Source: Protea cynaroides (taxonomy: Eukaryota; Streptophyta; Magnoliopsida; Proteales; Proteaceae). Taken from it: a stretch of DNA of 64,000 nt. This document shows, piece after piece, positions 1 to 9,390 of this stretch (the first letter of the stretch is position 1; each line of letters starts with the position of its first letter). The position numbers were made by a program, and so were the translations under genes. A model generated the notes under the pieces. The model saw only the letters and a list, made by a program, of their open reading frames with translations, made no database searches and had not been told where the DNA came from. The stretch covers positions 29,078,942 to 29,142,941 of the forward strand of contig CM053266.1 in the NCBI GenBank assembly GCA_028583415.1, given 5' to 3'.

Positions 1-1034
1 TGCGCTGAGCCTCTCTGATCTCATGCAACATCTCCATCATACCAGAAGGTGGGCGTGAAGGACCAGCCGCATGAGAAGGACCAGTCTCAGGTGCAGGACC
101 CGCCGCATAGGAAGTACCAACTCCAGCCGGATGCGTGGGTGAAGGCGGTGGTATCGAGTCGACATCCATATACATGCGGTCATCGTCATCGGCAGGATCC
201 GCATGAACTCTAGCAGTGGCAGCAGTTGCCTCAGCGTCAGCAATCTCGATGCGAGTGTGAGGGCGCACCATCTCGTTCCTCTCCTCGTCACTGACTTGGG
301 CATCCCACATACCCATCTTGCAGATAGCCTCCCAATCTAGAGGCGATGAGAAAGTTTTCTCCTGAATCTTCTCATCCACTAAATCAACCCCCAGGCGGGT
401 AAGCAGAACAGTGATCATACGTCCATAGGGTAGATTACCCCTATGACTAGGCAGTGTGGCACTGATCATAGTCTGCATGATGATGTAAGGAAGGCAGACG
501 GGCTGTCTAGTGCAAATGTTGTACAGAAGATACTGGGTCAGCTGAGAAACCCTCTTGTAATGGCCACTCTGTGGGATCAGATTATGCTGGATAATCTTGC
601 AAAAGACCCGTGGAGCAGGACGCATATAGCAAGCTCTCATCTGCCAGCGATCAGGTCGTAGTAGATGACTATCAATCTCAGCCCTCATCTCTAGGGAAAC
701 GAACTGGGGCTCTCCAAGAGCACAGTAAACCATGGGGCCATCATAGGGAATGCCCAGTAGGTCGGCCAGTTGCCGATAATCGAATGAAATGTTCACTCCC
801 TTGACATAGCTAGTGATGCGTAGCTCGTGACCCCTATCCACATCATTGTAATCCCCCACCACCTGGAGATTACAATAAAACTGTCGCACTAAATCCGGGC
901 ATGTGCAAGCATCATAGGTGATGACAGGGAGCCACCCCATATCACCAAAGGCCCTCTCCACGTTGAACAAGGCTAACTCAGCCAAGTTCACCATACGACC
1001 ACCCTCTACCTTCTTACGAGCGTAGTGGGAATAC

Positions 1035-1088
1035 TGTAGTACCTACATGCAAATTTCGGGACGAAATTTCTTTTAAGGGTGGTGGAGT
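1035..1088 (+). mobile_element. Remnant of gypsy internal 3' end with polypurine tract
   Basis: This resembles the last bases of the gypsy polyprotein at 9085-9130, including AATTTCGGGACGAAATTT and the purine-rich tract before TGTAAGACC. Everything upstream (5' LTR, gag, most of pol) is missing. The left edge is TGTA, the same four bases that begin the LTR, so a deletion apparently fused the first bases of the 5' LTR to the end of the internal region. AATAC at 1030-1034 matches AATAC at 3384-3388. Confidence 0.7.
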
Positions 1089-1219
1089 TGTAAGACCCGC
1101 ACTCTGAAAATCCGGTCTAACCTTGGTTTTTGTGTCGTGACAGGTCTTCCGATCATCACCGGGTCAGACGGGGCAAGCGGATAACAAACAGGTACGAAAT
1201 CAGACCGAAGTCGACCAAT

Positions 1220-1276
1220 TATACCTGATTTTAGGTATACCGGTCGATGGTACCGGTCTTGGTACCGGTCGACCGG
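1220..1276. promoter_or_regulatory. Palindrome cluster 1 of LTR-A1 (ACCGGTCGACCGGT type)
   Basis: Tightly packed copies of ACCGGTCG and its complement sit about 130 bp into the LTR, upstream of the TATA box. The matching place in LTR-B holds GGGTCG/CGACCC and in LTR-C GTGGTCG/CGACCAC. Position suggests U3 regulatory sites, but no factor can be named. Confidence 0.5.
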
Positions 1277-2962
1277 TATGGCCTGCACAGCTATGTGTGG
1301 GAATTTGGAAATTGGTCTCTACGGGTCCCGCTTTCCTGATTTCGAATCCTAGAAGTTTCCTAATCCTAGTAGGGTTACTAAACCCTATTTCTAGCCTATA
1401 AATACACCATTAAGCCTCCTCAAATCCTTTCCATTGTCTCTCACAAACCCTAGAGAAGAGAAAGAGCTTGGAAAGGAGAGGGAGATAGGAAGAAGAAGGA
1501 GGTGCCGCCATTACCGTTTGACGAAGCTCACGCTACGCCTGTCAACGGTAAGTGCTTGAATCCATCTTCTTATTCTGTGTTAGTTGTGTGGGTGGATCAA
1601 TACCATGCAAAGTAGGTATTGATCTAAAACCCTAAATTGGCCAATAAACCCTAAGTTGCCATCAAATCCTAGATTCGAGTTTCGAGATGATATTCATCGA
1701 AACAAGACTTGAATGAGTTGGGGATAACTCTAACTCAAGGCCTAGACTTAGAATGGATAGGAGAAACACTGAAAATCCATGGAGGATGATCGACGGCAGT
1801 CGAAGAACCCATGTATGGTCTTCCGGAGACATACCGGTCGACTATACCGGTTGCACATAGTGCGACCGGTATGTTGCGACCGCTACCTCTCGGGAGGTTG
1901 TCTGTGGGGGACCGGCTGACCATACCGGTCGCCAGTCTTTCCCACAGAGCTGCGACCGGTACATGCCACCGGTCAGCTCTGTGAGGATATTTTGTAATCC
2001 ATGTTGGTTTCCGACCAACATGAAACCCTAAGTATTTTATTCTAATGAAACCCTAATAATATTGTAGGACTTTGTGACTTATCGTTTGGATCTTGCGACG
2101 TGGAGCAAGTTATCGAACGAGCGTCAGGTCAGGGAATCTGACCTAAACCTAATAATTAATGGACAGTAAATCGTTGTTAATCATTGAATATCTATGATGT
2201 GATGTTTGTGCATATTCACATGTCATCCTTTACTTTCAGTTATTATTATTGTTCATGCATTCATAGGATGTGATTGTTAGGCATGTGATTGTTTTCGTTG
2301 GTGTGTGGAATGGGGCATGGGCCTGGGATCGCTCTTCACACTGACACTTTTTGTAGTATTCTGTCTTAACATGCTTGGTACGGGTGGGGTATCAGGGGAA
2401 GGTCGTGGTACGATGGTCTCCGATATTGATATTGTCCCGGCCATCGTTGTGTGGTACTGAGGATTCCGAGTCGACGCTGGCTTGTCTACGATGCTTTAGC
2501 TCTATCTCTATGCCGTAGGGAGTTATGTTGGGATAGGGTCTACCTGCGTATTGTTTCTATCCTAGTGGGTTAGTTGCAGATAGGGTATCAGGGGGAGGTA
2601 AGGTATGGTGGTCTCCGGCCCGGCCTGCACGCTCTAGCTCTATCTCTATGCCGCAGACGGCTGTACTGGGATAGAGCATACATTGTTGACATATAGGATT
2701 GGTTAGTTGCGAGCCCAGTTTGCGAGCCCCGGCCCGGTAGGGGCTTAGGTACCGGTATGGGTAGAGTATCGGGGAGGTGCGGGTATACCTTAGCTCTATC
2801 TCTATTCCATGATGGGTGCATGTGGGTTGGTGGTAGTGTGATTACCCGTGCGATGCCACACACTCGTGTATAGAGGTGCGGGGGCCACCAAACCTTTCTA
2901 TAGCACATTGCAAACTTAAAACCGTGTGTTGTGAGCTCACCCTTTGTGTACACATTGTTTTA

Positions 2963-3097
2963 GATGTTGATGCAGGATACACTGTGGACGACTATGTGAA
3001 CGCTCCGGCGTACGGTGGTGTAGCTGCTTTGGATGTACAAGCAGGGGAGGACGAGCATGATGCTTCATGCGAGTGCCCTTTCTGCGTGTACCTGTGA
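2963..3097 (+). CDS. Conserved LTR micro-ORF, copy in LTR-A1
   Basis: About 44 codons with no in-frame Met, beginning GAT GTT GAT GCA and ending with the tail CECPFCVYL and TGA. It lies directly behind TTTTAG, which looks like a splice acceptor. The reading is identical at protein level to the copy at 18228-18362 and similar to copies in LTR-B and LTR-C. Function unknown; the CxCxxC tail could bind metal or form disulfides. Whether it is translated is not shown. Confidence 0.5.
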   Translation, partial: DVDAGYTVDDYVNAPAYGGVAALDVQAGEDEHDASCECPFCVYL

Positions 3098-3317
3098 TGG
3101 ATTTTATTTTAGTGTTTCAGTTATTTTTGTTTGATATTAAGAGATGTAAAAGATTATTATTTTATGTGTTTGAATTTGAATAATGGGATATTTATTTAAA
3201 TTATCAATAGATACTCAGTTCATTCTATTTAAAAGTCTTCCGCTGTATATTTATATTCTGATTGTGGTTATGTGTAATAGTTTGTATGGGTGGACACGGC
3301 CTATTCGAGATCCTGGT

Positions 3318-3345
3318 GTGAACCGTTGGTTCAATGACGGTTCAC
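3318..3345. other. Conserved hairpin near LTR 3' end
   Basis: GTGAACCGT and ACGGTTCAC form a perfect 9-bp stem around a 10-nt loop, about 40 bp before the LTR end. Similar stems occur at the same place in the other LTR copies, shorter (7 bp) in LTR-B. Confidence 0.55.
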
Positions 3346-3388
3346 TCACACCGTTCTGGTTGGATCAGAATTGGGGTGTGACAAATAC

Positions 3389-4313
3389 TGTGCCTCGGCT
3401 TCGTTGGAGCGGAAGCGAAGTGGATCACGAACTCTAGGTACCTTGGTACGAGCCATGATATCTGCCAAATAGGAAGGAAAAACAGATAATGAGTTAATAG
3501 GATAAAAATCCGAAATTTGACATTATAACGACGTAAGTTGGCCAAAAGCCTCACTTGTCACCCATACACATGGGTAAGAGGACTTACGTAGGTTCCAACA
3601 TATTCTACAATACTCAGACAGTAGGAAATTCTAACTAATGAAGTCCAATTTAAAGAAATTACGAGAAATCAAAAATTTCGACAAATTAGGGCAAAAAGAG
3701 CAAAAATCCAAGTTTCTCGATGACCGAACCGATGAAACTCAAAAATTTTTGAGGGCTTTCATTCCTCGAGACACCAATAACAAAAGCCCCAAATAAAAAT
3801 CAGATTTTTACGGTTGGAAAAAGTTTAATTTGAAAAATATAAGTTAAAGGGACAAAAACCTAGAAATGGAAACCTAAAAACAGGTAAAAACGAGAAAGCA
3901 TACATGTAGGGATGATGTGGACGACGAAACACGGATCCAAACTGACCAAAATAGCGTAGTGGCACTGTAGCAACTCAGAGGTGAGAGACGAGTCGAAACG
4001 GGAGGGAAATAACAGAGAATAAACCCAGAATCGGACCTTAAAGGTCTGATTTTTAGTTTGAGGGTCGGATACCCATCGACCCTCCCATCGACCCTCAGCT
4101 CTCGGGAAGAACAGGTTATCCCCAGGGTCGGATACTGAGGGTCGGACATACCATCGACCCCTACCATCGACCCTGCATAGAAAAGACAGTATTTTTCATA
4201 GAATGAGTTGAAAATTTTGAAATTTTACATCGATTAGCATGCCTACATGTAGTATAAATGATTGTCTCACCTATTTTGATGATTTTCAAGCACCACCAAT
4301 CTCAGAAGAAAAT
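3389..4313. other. Leader of the gypsy element between antisense ORF and gag
   Basis: Beyond the first codons of the antisense ORF (to 3456) I see no credible gene here. A cluster of GGGTCG/CGACCC motifs at 4050-4175 resembles those in LTR-B. The frame in front of gag is open from 4239, and ACCAATCTCAG just before the gag ATG resembles a splice acceptor, so the leader may be spliced. No primer binding site was found; the 5' LTR must be left of the window. Confidence 0.4.
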
Positions 4314-5577
4314 ATGTCTGGGCGTAGAGTTACCAGACAAAGCCGAAATGCAGTTCCACCACCACCTGTGGAGGAAACTAGCCAAGAAGATATATACGCC
4401 CAGGGAAATCCGCAGGTTGTACCCCCAGTAAATCCAGACTAGGCAAATCCTGCCAACTTGCCACCTCCACCCCCGGAGTTAGCAACCGTGGTAATGAATC
4501 TAGCACAGCAGCTGCAACAAATGCAACACGCACAGGCTCAAATGCAAGTTGCAATGGGGATTATGTTCCAGGCCGCACATGCTACACCCATGCAGACCGG
4601 ACAAGCCAGTGCAGCACCGGTGGGTAACCACCCAGCACCTCAAACACCTCAACCACCAGCTGCACAAATTCCAGTACCAGATCCAGAAGCAGCTCAGGTT
4701 AATTATCAGTATCCACAACCTATGTTTGGGGCATACCCCCACAATCAGATGGATCACTCTCAACTGGTTGAGAGATTTTAGAAGATGAAGCCCAAGGAAT
4801 TTAACGGTAAACCGTCTGATCCATTATGGCCAGCACACTGGATCGACGAGATGGAGAGAAACTTTCTCATGATGACTATCACAGAAGAAGAAAAGGTGTT
4901 ATGTGCCACCTTCATGCTGAAGGGAGATGCACATCATTGGTGGAAATCTACCAGGGCATATCTACTGACCAAGCACGCCCTATTGACTTGGGCTATTTAT
5001 AAAGAAGCATTCTTTGAGAAGTATTTTCCCCGAAGCTTCAGAGAAGCTATGGAGAAGGAGTTCCTGAGTTTATATCAGGGCCAGATGTCTGTGGATGCAT
5101 ATCAACAACGTTATGAGGAGCTGTTTTTCTTTGCACCACTTAGTATGCAAGAAGAAGACACTAAGACCCATAGGTTTGTCACGGGGCTTAGAGGAAGCAT
5201 CAGAGAGCATGTTCTAGGCTTGGAAAATAAGGTATATAACGAAGCTGTTCAAATTGCTCGAGTTATAGAATCGAGCCAGAAGGAGAGTTATTTTACACAG
5301 AACAGAGGTATAAAAAGGCCAGCCGGAAATGCTTATAACGGAGGGAACAACAAGACATTTAAACCCTTCCGTGCTCAAGGCTTTACTGCTGCACCCAAGA
5401 CTACTCCCACAGCTCAACATCAGCCAAAGCCAAATTATGAAGGTCCAAAATGTTATAACTGCAACCAAGCAGGACATATGGCAAGGGAGTGTCCTAAGCC
5501 CAAGAAGCAGTTACATCAAGGACGAGTATATGCGGTTACTACCGAGGATGCTGCCGCATCACCCGATGTGGTCACAG
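4314..5577 (+). pseudogene. gag: Gypsy (Del/Tekay chromovirus) gag
   Basis: Structural capsid-nucleocapsid protein of an LTR retrotransposon. ATG at 4314 begins MSGRRVTRQSRN. A Pro/Gln-rich stretch is followed by a retrotransposon gag domain (about 4785-5300, with WPAHWIDEMERNF and a HHWW motif) and one CCHC zinc knuckle at 5451-5492 (CYNCNQAGHMAREC). Two in-frame TAG codons break it, at 4440-4442 and 4779-4781; reading continues in the same frame after each with family-like sequence, so these are point mutations and not ends. If the 70-nt segment at 5578-5647 is retained, the frame runs 12 residues on to TGA at 5616-5618; if removed, it joins protease. Confidence 0.88.
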
Positions 5578-5647
5578 GTATGACTGAAACCTTTTTAAAT
5601 TGTAATTACATTGTATGAGCATGTAGACTAAGTAAAATAAATCACAG
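5578..5647 (+). other. Candidate 70-nt intron between gag and protease
   Basis: The segment begins GT (GTATGACTG) and ends AG (AATCACAG), is about 73 percent A+T against a less AT-rich surround, and has a branch-like ACTAAG about 20 nt before the end. Removing it joins gag and protease in one frame; keeping it ends gag at 5618. The repeat TCACAGGTAT spans both borders, so a tandem duplication is the alternative origin. Splicing is not shown. Confidence 0.5.
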
Positions 5648-6198
5648 GTATAGTACCTATAAATGGCGTACCCGCCAGAGTACTCTTTGATTCAGGAGCT
5701 ACTAATTCCTTTATATCTGTGTCATTCGGAAAGAAGCTGAAATTACCCATCAAAACATTGGACTACAAAATACTTGTACGGTCACCGATGGGGTTAGAAG
5801 TGGAATTAGAGAAAGGTTATGGACCATGTCCAGTTCTCATTGGCGAGAAAAATTTAGATGCAGTCTTGATCCAATTGGAGATGGCAGACTTTGACGTCAT
5901 CTTGGGAATGGACTGGTTAGCTCGGCATTCTGCGAACTTATTATGCGCCGAAAAGAAGCTGACATTTAAAGACAAAGAAGGAGCAGAATTTAGTTTTTCG
6001 GGAACCAAACTGCCCCGTAAACGCAAGCTCATACTCTCAGCACTAAAGGCTAAGAAGTGCCTTGAAAAGGGGGTAGTCGGGTATCTAGTATCAGTGGTCG
6101 ACCTAACCAAGGAAGCACCACGAATGGAAGATATTGATGTCATGCGGGACTATCCCGACATATTTTTGGAGGAATTACCAGGATTACCACCCGACTGA
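5648..6198 (+). pseudogene. Gypsy aspartic protease region
   Basis: The frame carries the retroviral-type aspartic protease motif VLFDSGATNSF (active Asp codon at 5689), then typical gypsy linker sequence (ILGMDWLARH near 5910) up to the entrance of reverse transcriptase. TGA at 6196-6198 interrupts it exactly where the family reads on without a break into RT. The enzyme would cleave the Gag-Pol polyprotein inside the particle. Confidence 0.85.
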
Positions 6199-7467
6199 GC
6201 CACAGAGTTTGTGATAGATCTTATACCCAGAGCCGCACCAGTATCAAAAGCACCTTATAGAATGGCTCATACAGAACTGAAGGAATTAAAAGTGCAACTA
6301 CAGGAACTACTGGACAAGGGTTATATTCGACCCAGTATATCACCATGGGGAGCACCGGTATTATTCGTAAAGAAGAAGGACGGTAGCGTTCGATTATGTA
6401 TCGACTATCGGGAGTTGAATAAACAGACAATCAAGAACCGATATCCACTACCTCGGATCGATGACTTGTTCGATCAGTTGCAAGGAGCAAAAATATTTTC
6501 TAAGATCGATCTTCGGTCAGGCTATCATCAGTTGAAGATTAAAGAGGGTGATATTCCTAAGACAGCTTTCAGGACCAGATATGGACATTATGAGTTCTTG
6601 GTCATGTCTTTTGGATTAACAAACGCAGCAACTTTCATGGAACTTATGAACCGGGTCTTCTACGATATGTTGGATACGTCGGTTATTGTATTTATTGATG
6701 ATATATTGGTATATTCGAAGGACAAAGAAACCCATATCAAGAACCTAAACGCCGCCCTACAGCGTTTAAGGAAAGAGAAGTTATATGCCAAATTTACCAA
6801 GTGTGAGTTTTGGTTAAGTGAAGTCGCCTTCCTAAGCCATGTAGTATCCGCTGAAGGAATCAAAGTGGACCCCAGTAAGATCGAGACTATTGTAAAGTGG
6901 GAAGCACCAAAGAGCGTTGCAAAAATTAGAAGTTTTCTGGGTCTCATTGGTTATTATCGGAGATTTGTGGAAGACTATTCCCGGATTACCGTACCTCTCA
7001 CCAGTTTGACTAAGAAAGGTGAAAAGTTTGTGTGGACAGATAAATGTGAGAAGAGCTTCCAGACATTGAAGACCAGATTGATATCCGCTCTGATTTTGAC
7101 TATTCTTGTTCCCGGACAGCCATTTACCCTATACACTGATGCGTCAGGACTGGGATTAGGATGCGTGCTTATGCAAGGAGAACAAGTAATTGCTTATGCC
7201 TCAAGACAGTTGAAGACACATGAGAAAAATTATCCCACCCATGATTTGGAGTTAGCAGCAGTAGTACATGCTGTCAAGATATGGAGACATTACATGTACG
7301 GAGAGAAATTCCAGATTAAGTCAGACCATAAGAGTCTTACTTATTTATTTAATCAGAAGGAGTTGAATATGAGGCAAAGAAGATGGCTGGAACTATTGAA
7401 AGACTATGATTGTGATATCCAGTATCATCCGGGGAAAGCTAATGTAGTAGCGGATGCATTGAGCTGA
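6199..7467 (+). pseudogene. Gypsy reverse transcriptase and RNase H
   Basis: RT motifs follow in order: SPWGAPVLFVKKKDGSVR, IDYRELNKQT, YPLPRIDDLFDQL, KIDLRSGYHQL, and the catalytic FIDD near 6691-6702. RNase H begins near 7129 with LYTDASGLGLG and continues to the family-typical tail before integrase. One codon appears lost near 6622 (NAATF where relatives have an extra residue). TGA at 7465-7467 breaks the link to integrase. Strongly Del/Tekay-like; inactive as it stands. Confidence 0.93.
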
Positions 7468-8571
7468 AAGGCGATGATAAAATCTCAAGGGGAGGTTAGT
7501 ACAACTGCAGCTATATGTACTACCGAAATGGTATTCAATCATGGCAATGAGTAATATGTGATAGATACAACGGAAGGATCAGCCAACCAAGGGTTTATGC
7601 ATCGGTTTTTAAATATGTTCGTGGCATTAAAAATTATACCGGATATAATGGATGAAGTGAAGACAGCTATCAAATCAGATCCTTATCTGAGAACAGATTA
7701 AGAAGATATAGAGAAAGATAGGACTAACCCTGAGTTCACCTTGGATGAGGAAAAGGTACTGAAGTACAAAGGAAGAATATGTGTACCCGAAATAGAAAGT
7801 GTGGACATTAGACACCGACTGATGAAAGAAGCCCATACCACCATTTATTCAATACATCCTGGAAGTACAAAAATGTATCATGATCTACAGAAACTATATT
7901 GGTGGAGAGGAATGAAAACAAATGTAGCTAAGTTCGTGTCTCAATGCCTAAATTGTCAGAAAGTAAAGGCTGAACGACAAAGACCCGCAAGACTGTTATA
8001 GCCGTTACCGGAACCAGCATGGAAATGGGACTGCATCACTATGGACTTCGTCACGGGGTTACCACTGACTCCTCGAGTAGTTGACGTAGTTTGGGTGATT
8101 GTAGACCGCCTGACTAAAACAGCTCGCTTCATACCGATACGACCTCAGTATACACTAGAAAGGTTAGCAAAGTTGTATGTGGATAATATTGTTAGGTTAC
8201 ACGGTGTACCAGAGAGCATTGTGTCCGATAGAGATCCACGATTTACTTCCTAGTTTTGGGAGGGATTGCAAAAGGCTATGGGTACAACATTGAAGTTCAG
8301 TACAACATTCCACCCACAGACAGATGGACAGTCAGAGCGTACAATCCAGATTTTAGAAGATATGCTACGAGCATGTGTAATTGACTTCAAAGGATCATGG
8401 GATGAAAGATTACCACTGATCGAGTTCGCTTATAACAATAGCTATCAGGCTACTATACAGATGTCACCCTATGAAGCACTGTATGGCAGAAAGTGTCGAA
8501 CTCCTTTATTTTAGAATGAAGTTGGAGAACGTAGTATTGTTGGACCAGAATTTGTTGAAGAGACTTGTCGA
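7468..8571 (+). pseudogene. Gypsy integrase
   Basis: The spacer 7468-7740 has TAA at 7552 and 7699. The zinc-binding HHCC region lies at 7741-8001 (His pair in AHTTIYSIHPG, Cys pair in CLNCQ). The DDE core follows: Asp in TMDFVTGLP near 8041, Asp in VSDRDPRFTS near 8224, Glu in DGQSERTIQ near 8320. TAG codons at 7999, 8251 and 8512 interrupt it, each one transition from a sense codon, with no frameshift. The enzyme would insert the element cDNA into the genome. Confidence 0.9.
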
Positions 8572-9135
8572 GTGGTTGACATTATCAAGGAAAGAGTGAG
8601 AACAGCTCAGAACCGTAAGAAGCAGTATGCAGATACTCGACGCAGAGATCTTGAGTTCGCTGTAGGTGATAAAGTATTTTTGAAGGTATCGCCTATGCGA
8701 GGATTGAAGAGGTTCGGACAGAAAGGGAAACTAAGTCCAAGATATGTCGGGCCGTATGAGATTTTAGCTAAGCATGAGAAAGTGGCTTATCAGTTAGCAC
8801 TACCACCATCTATGTCAACTGTGCATGATGTATTTCATATTTTCCTATTGAAGAAGTATGTCAAGGATCCAAAGTACGTTTTAACAGTAGATTTATCGGA
8901 ACTGACTGATGATTTGACATTCGAAGTAACACCAACTGAAATCACCAGCCAAAAGGTTCAACGACTACGCAACCGAGATATTTATTATGTTAAAGTCACC
9001 TGGAAAAGTAGAGACATGGAAGAAATTACATGGGAAGAAGAAAATGCTATGCGAAAGCAATACCCTCACTTATTTGATTCAGAAGGTACGTACAATTTCG
9101 AGGATGAAATTTTTATAAGTAGGGGGGAGTTGTAA
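8572..9135 (+). CDS. Gypsy integrase C-terminal part with chromodomain
   Basis: The open frame begins with the integrase C-terminal region (KVFLKVSPMRGLKRFG near 8670) and ends in a chromodomain (about 8935-9080, VQRLRNRDIYYVKVTWKSR, then EEITWEEE), the mark of chromoviruses, thought to direct insertion to chosen chromatin. The frame runs through the polypurine tract and its TAA at 9133-9135 is supplied by the LTR start TGTAA. Confidence 0.88.
   Translation: MVDIIKERVRTAQNRKKQYADTRRRDLEFAVGDKVFLKVSPMRGLKRFGQKGKLSPRYVGPYEILAKHEKVAYQLALPPSMSTVHDVFHIFLLKKYVKDPKYVLTVDLSELTDDLTFEVTPTEITSQKVQRLRNRDIYYVKVTWKSRDMEEITWEEENAMRKQYPHLFDSEGTYNFEDEIFISRGEL
9121..9130 (+). promoter_or_regulatory. Polypurine tract of the gypsy element
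   Basis: AGGGGGGAGT directly precedes the 3' LTR start TGTAAGACCC and lies within coding sequence. It would prime plus-strand DNA synthesis. Confidence 0.8.
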
Positions 9136-9259
9136 GACCCGTATCAAACTAACCCGGTCTTATCACCTTGAACCAGGTTTACCCATCATGGTTGAGTCAA
9201 ATGGACCAAGGGCGTGAAGGAGATCGTGATCCCAGGTATCAAATCGACCCAAAAACACT

Positions 9260-9390
9260 TAAATTAGGGGGAGGGTCGCATACCCAGCAAGGGAGGGTCG
9301 GACCCCCCCAAGACAGAAAGTCAGACCCTCTGTTTTACAGGGAGGGTCGGACACATTAGAAACCTAGGGTCGACGGGATCATCGACCCTC
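9260..9390. promoter_or_regulatory. GGGTCG/CGACCC cluster 1 of LTR-B1
   Basis: Several direct and inverted copies of GGGTCG lie upstream of the TATA-like box. Position matches the ACCGGTCG cluster of LTR-A. A second cluster is at 9887-10025, downstream of the presumed start site. Confidence 0.5.

Larger units (their letters stand above)
1089..3383 (+). repeat. LTR-A1, gypsy LTR inserted in the antisense ORF
   Basis: This 2.3 kb LTR begins TGTAAGACCC and ends GGTGTGACA, with 5-bp target duplication AATAC (1030-1034 and 3384-3388, with the remnant 1035-1088 included). A TATA box TATAAATA lies at 1397-1404, so the U3/R border is probably near 1430. A consensus donor AACG/GTAAGT is at 1547/1548. 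GGTCG-type palindrome clusters are at 1220-1276 and 1828-1976. A conserved micro-ORF is at 2963-3097 and a hairpin at 3318-3345. It is clearly homologous to 16296-18648. Confidence 0.88.
1..3456 (-). pseudogene. Antisense extra ORF, putative plant transposon protein, split by an LTR insertion
   Basis: The reading frame starts at the ATG at 3456 (complement), runs down to 3384, is interrupted by the element at 1035-3383, and resumes at 1029 in the same frame. It stays open to base 1 and leaves the window. Removing the insert with one copy of the AATAC duplication restores the frame exactly. About 365 codons are visible. The N-terminus begins MARTKVPRVRDPLRFRS, the middle is a conserved-looking globular part, and near base 150 the chain becomes acidic (ADPADDDD) and then Pro/Ala/Gly-rich. 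This matches, from memory, the family annotated as putative plant transposon protein (Transposase_32 type), often seen near gypsy elements; its function is unknown. A strong acceptor-like sequence (pyrimidine tract, then TTTGGCAG) sits just upstream of the ATG. It lies antisense, upstream of gag, so I infer an additional ORF of the gypsy element rather than a host gene. Confidence 0.7.

Noticed and set aside
37..303. Minus-strand 88-codon frame starting MPKSVTRRG
   Set aside because: Shadow frame of the antisense transposon-protein ORF, whose own frame is longer and has family-like sequence.
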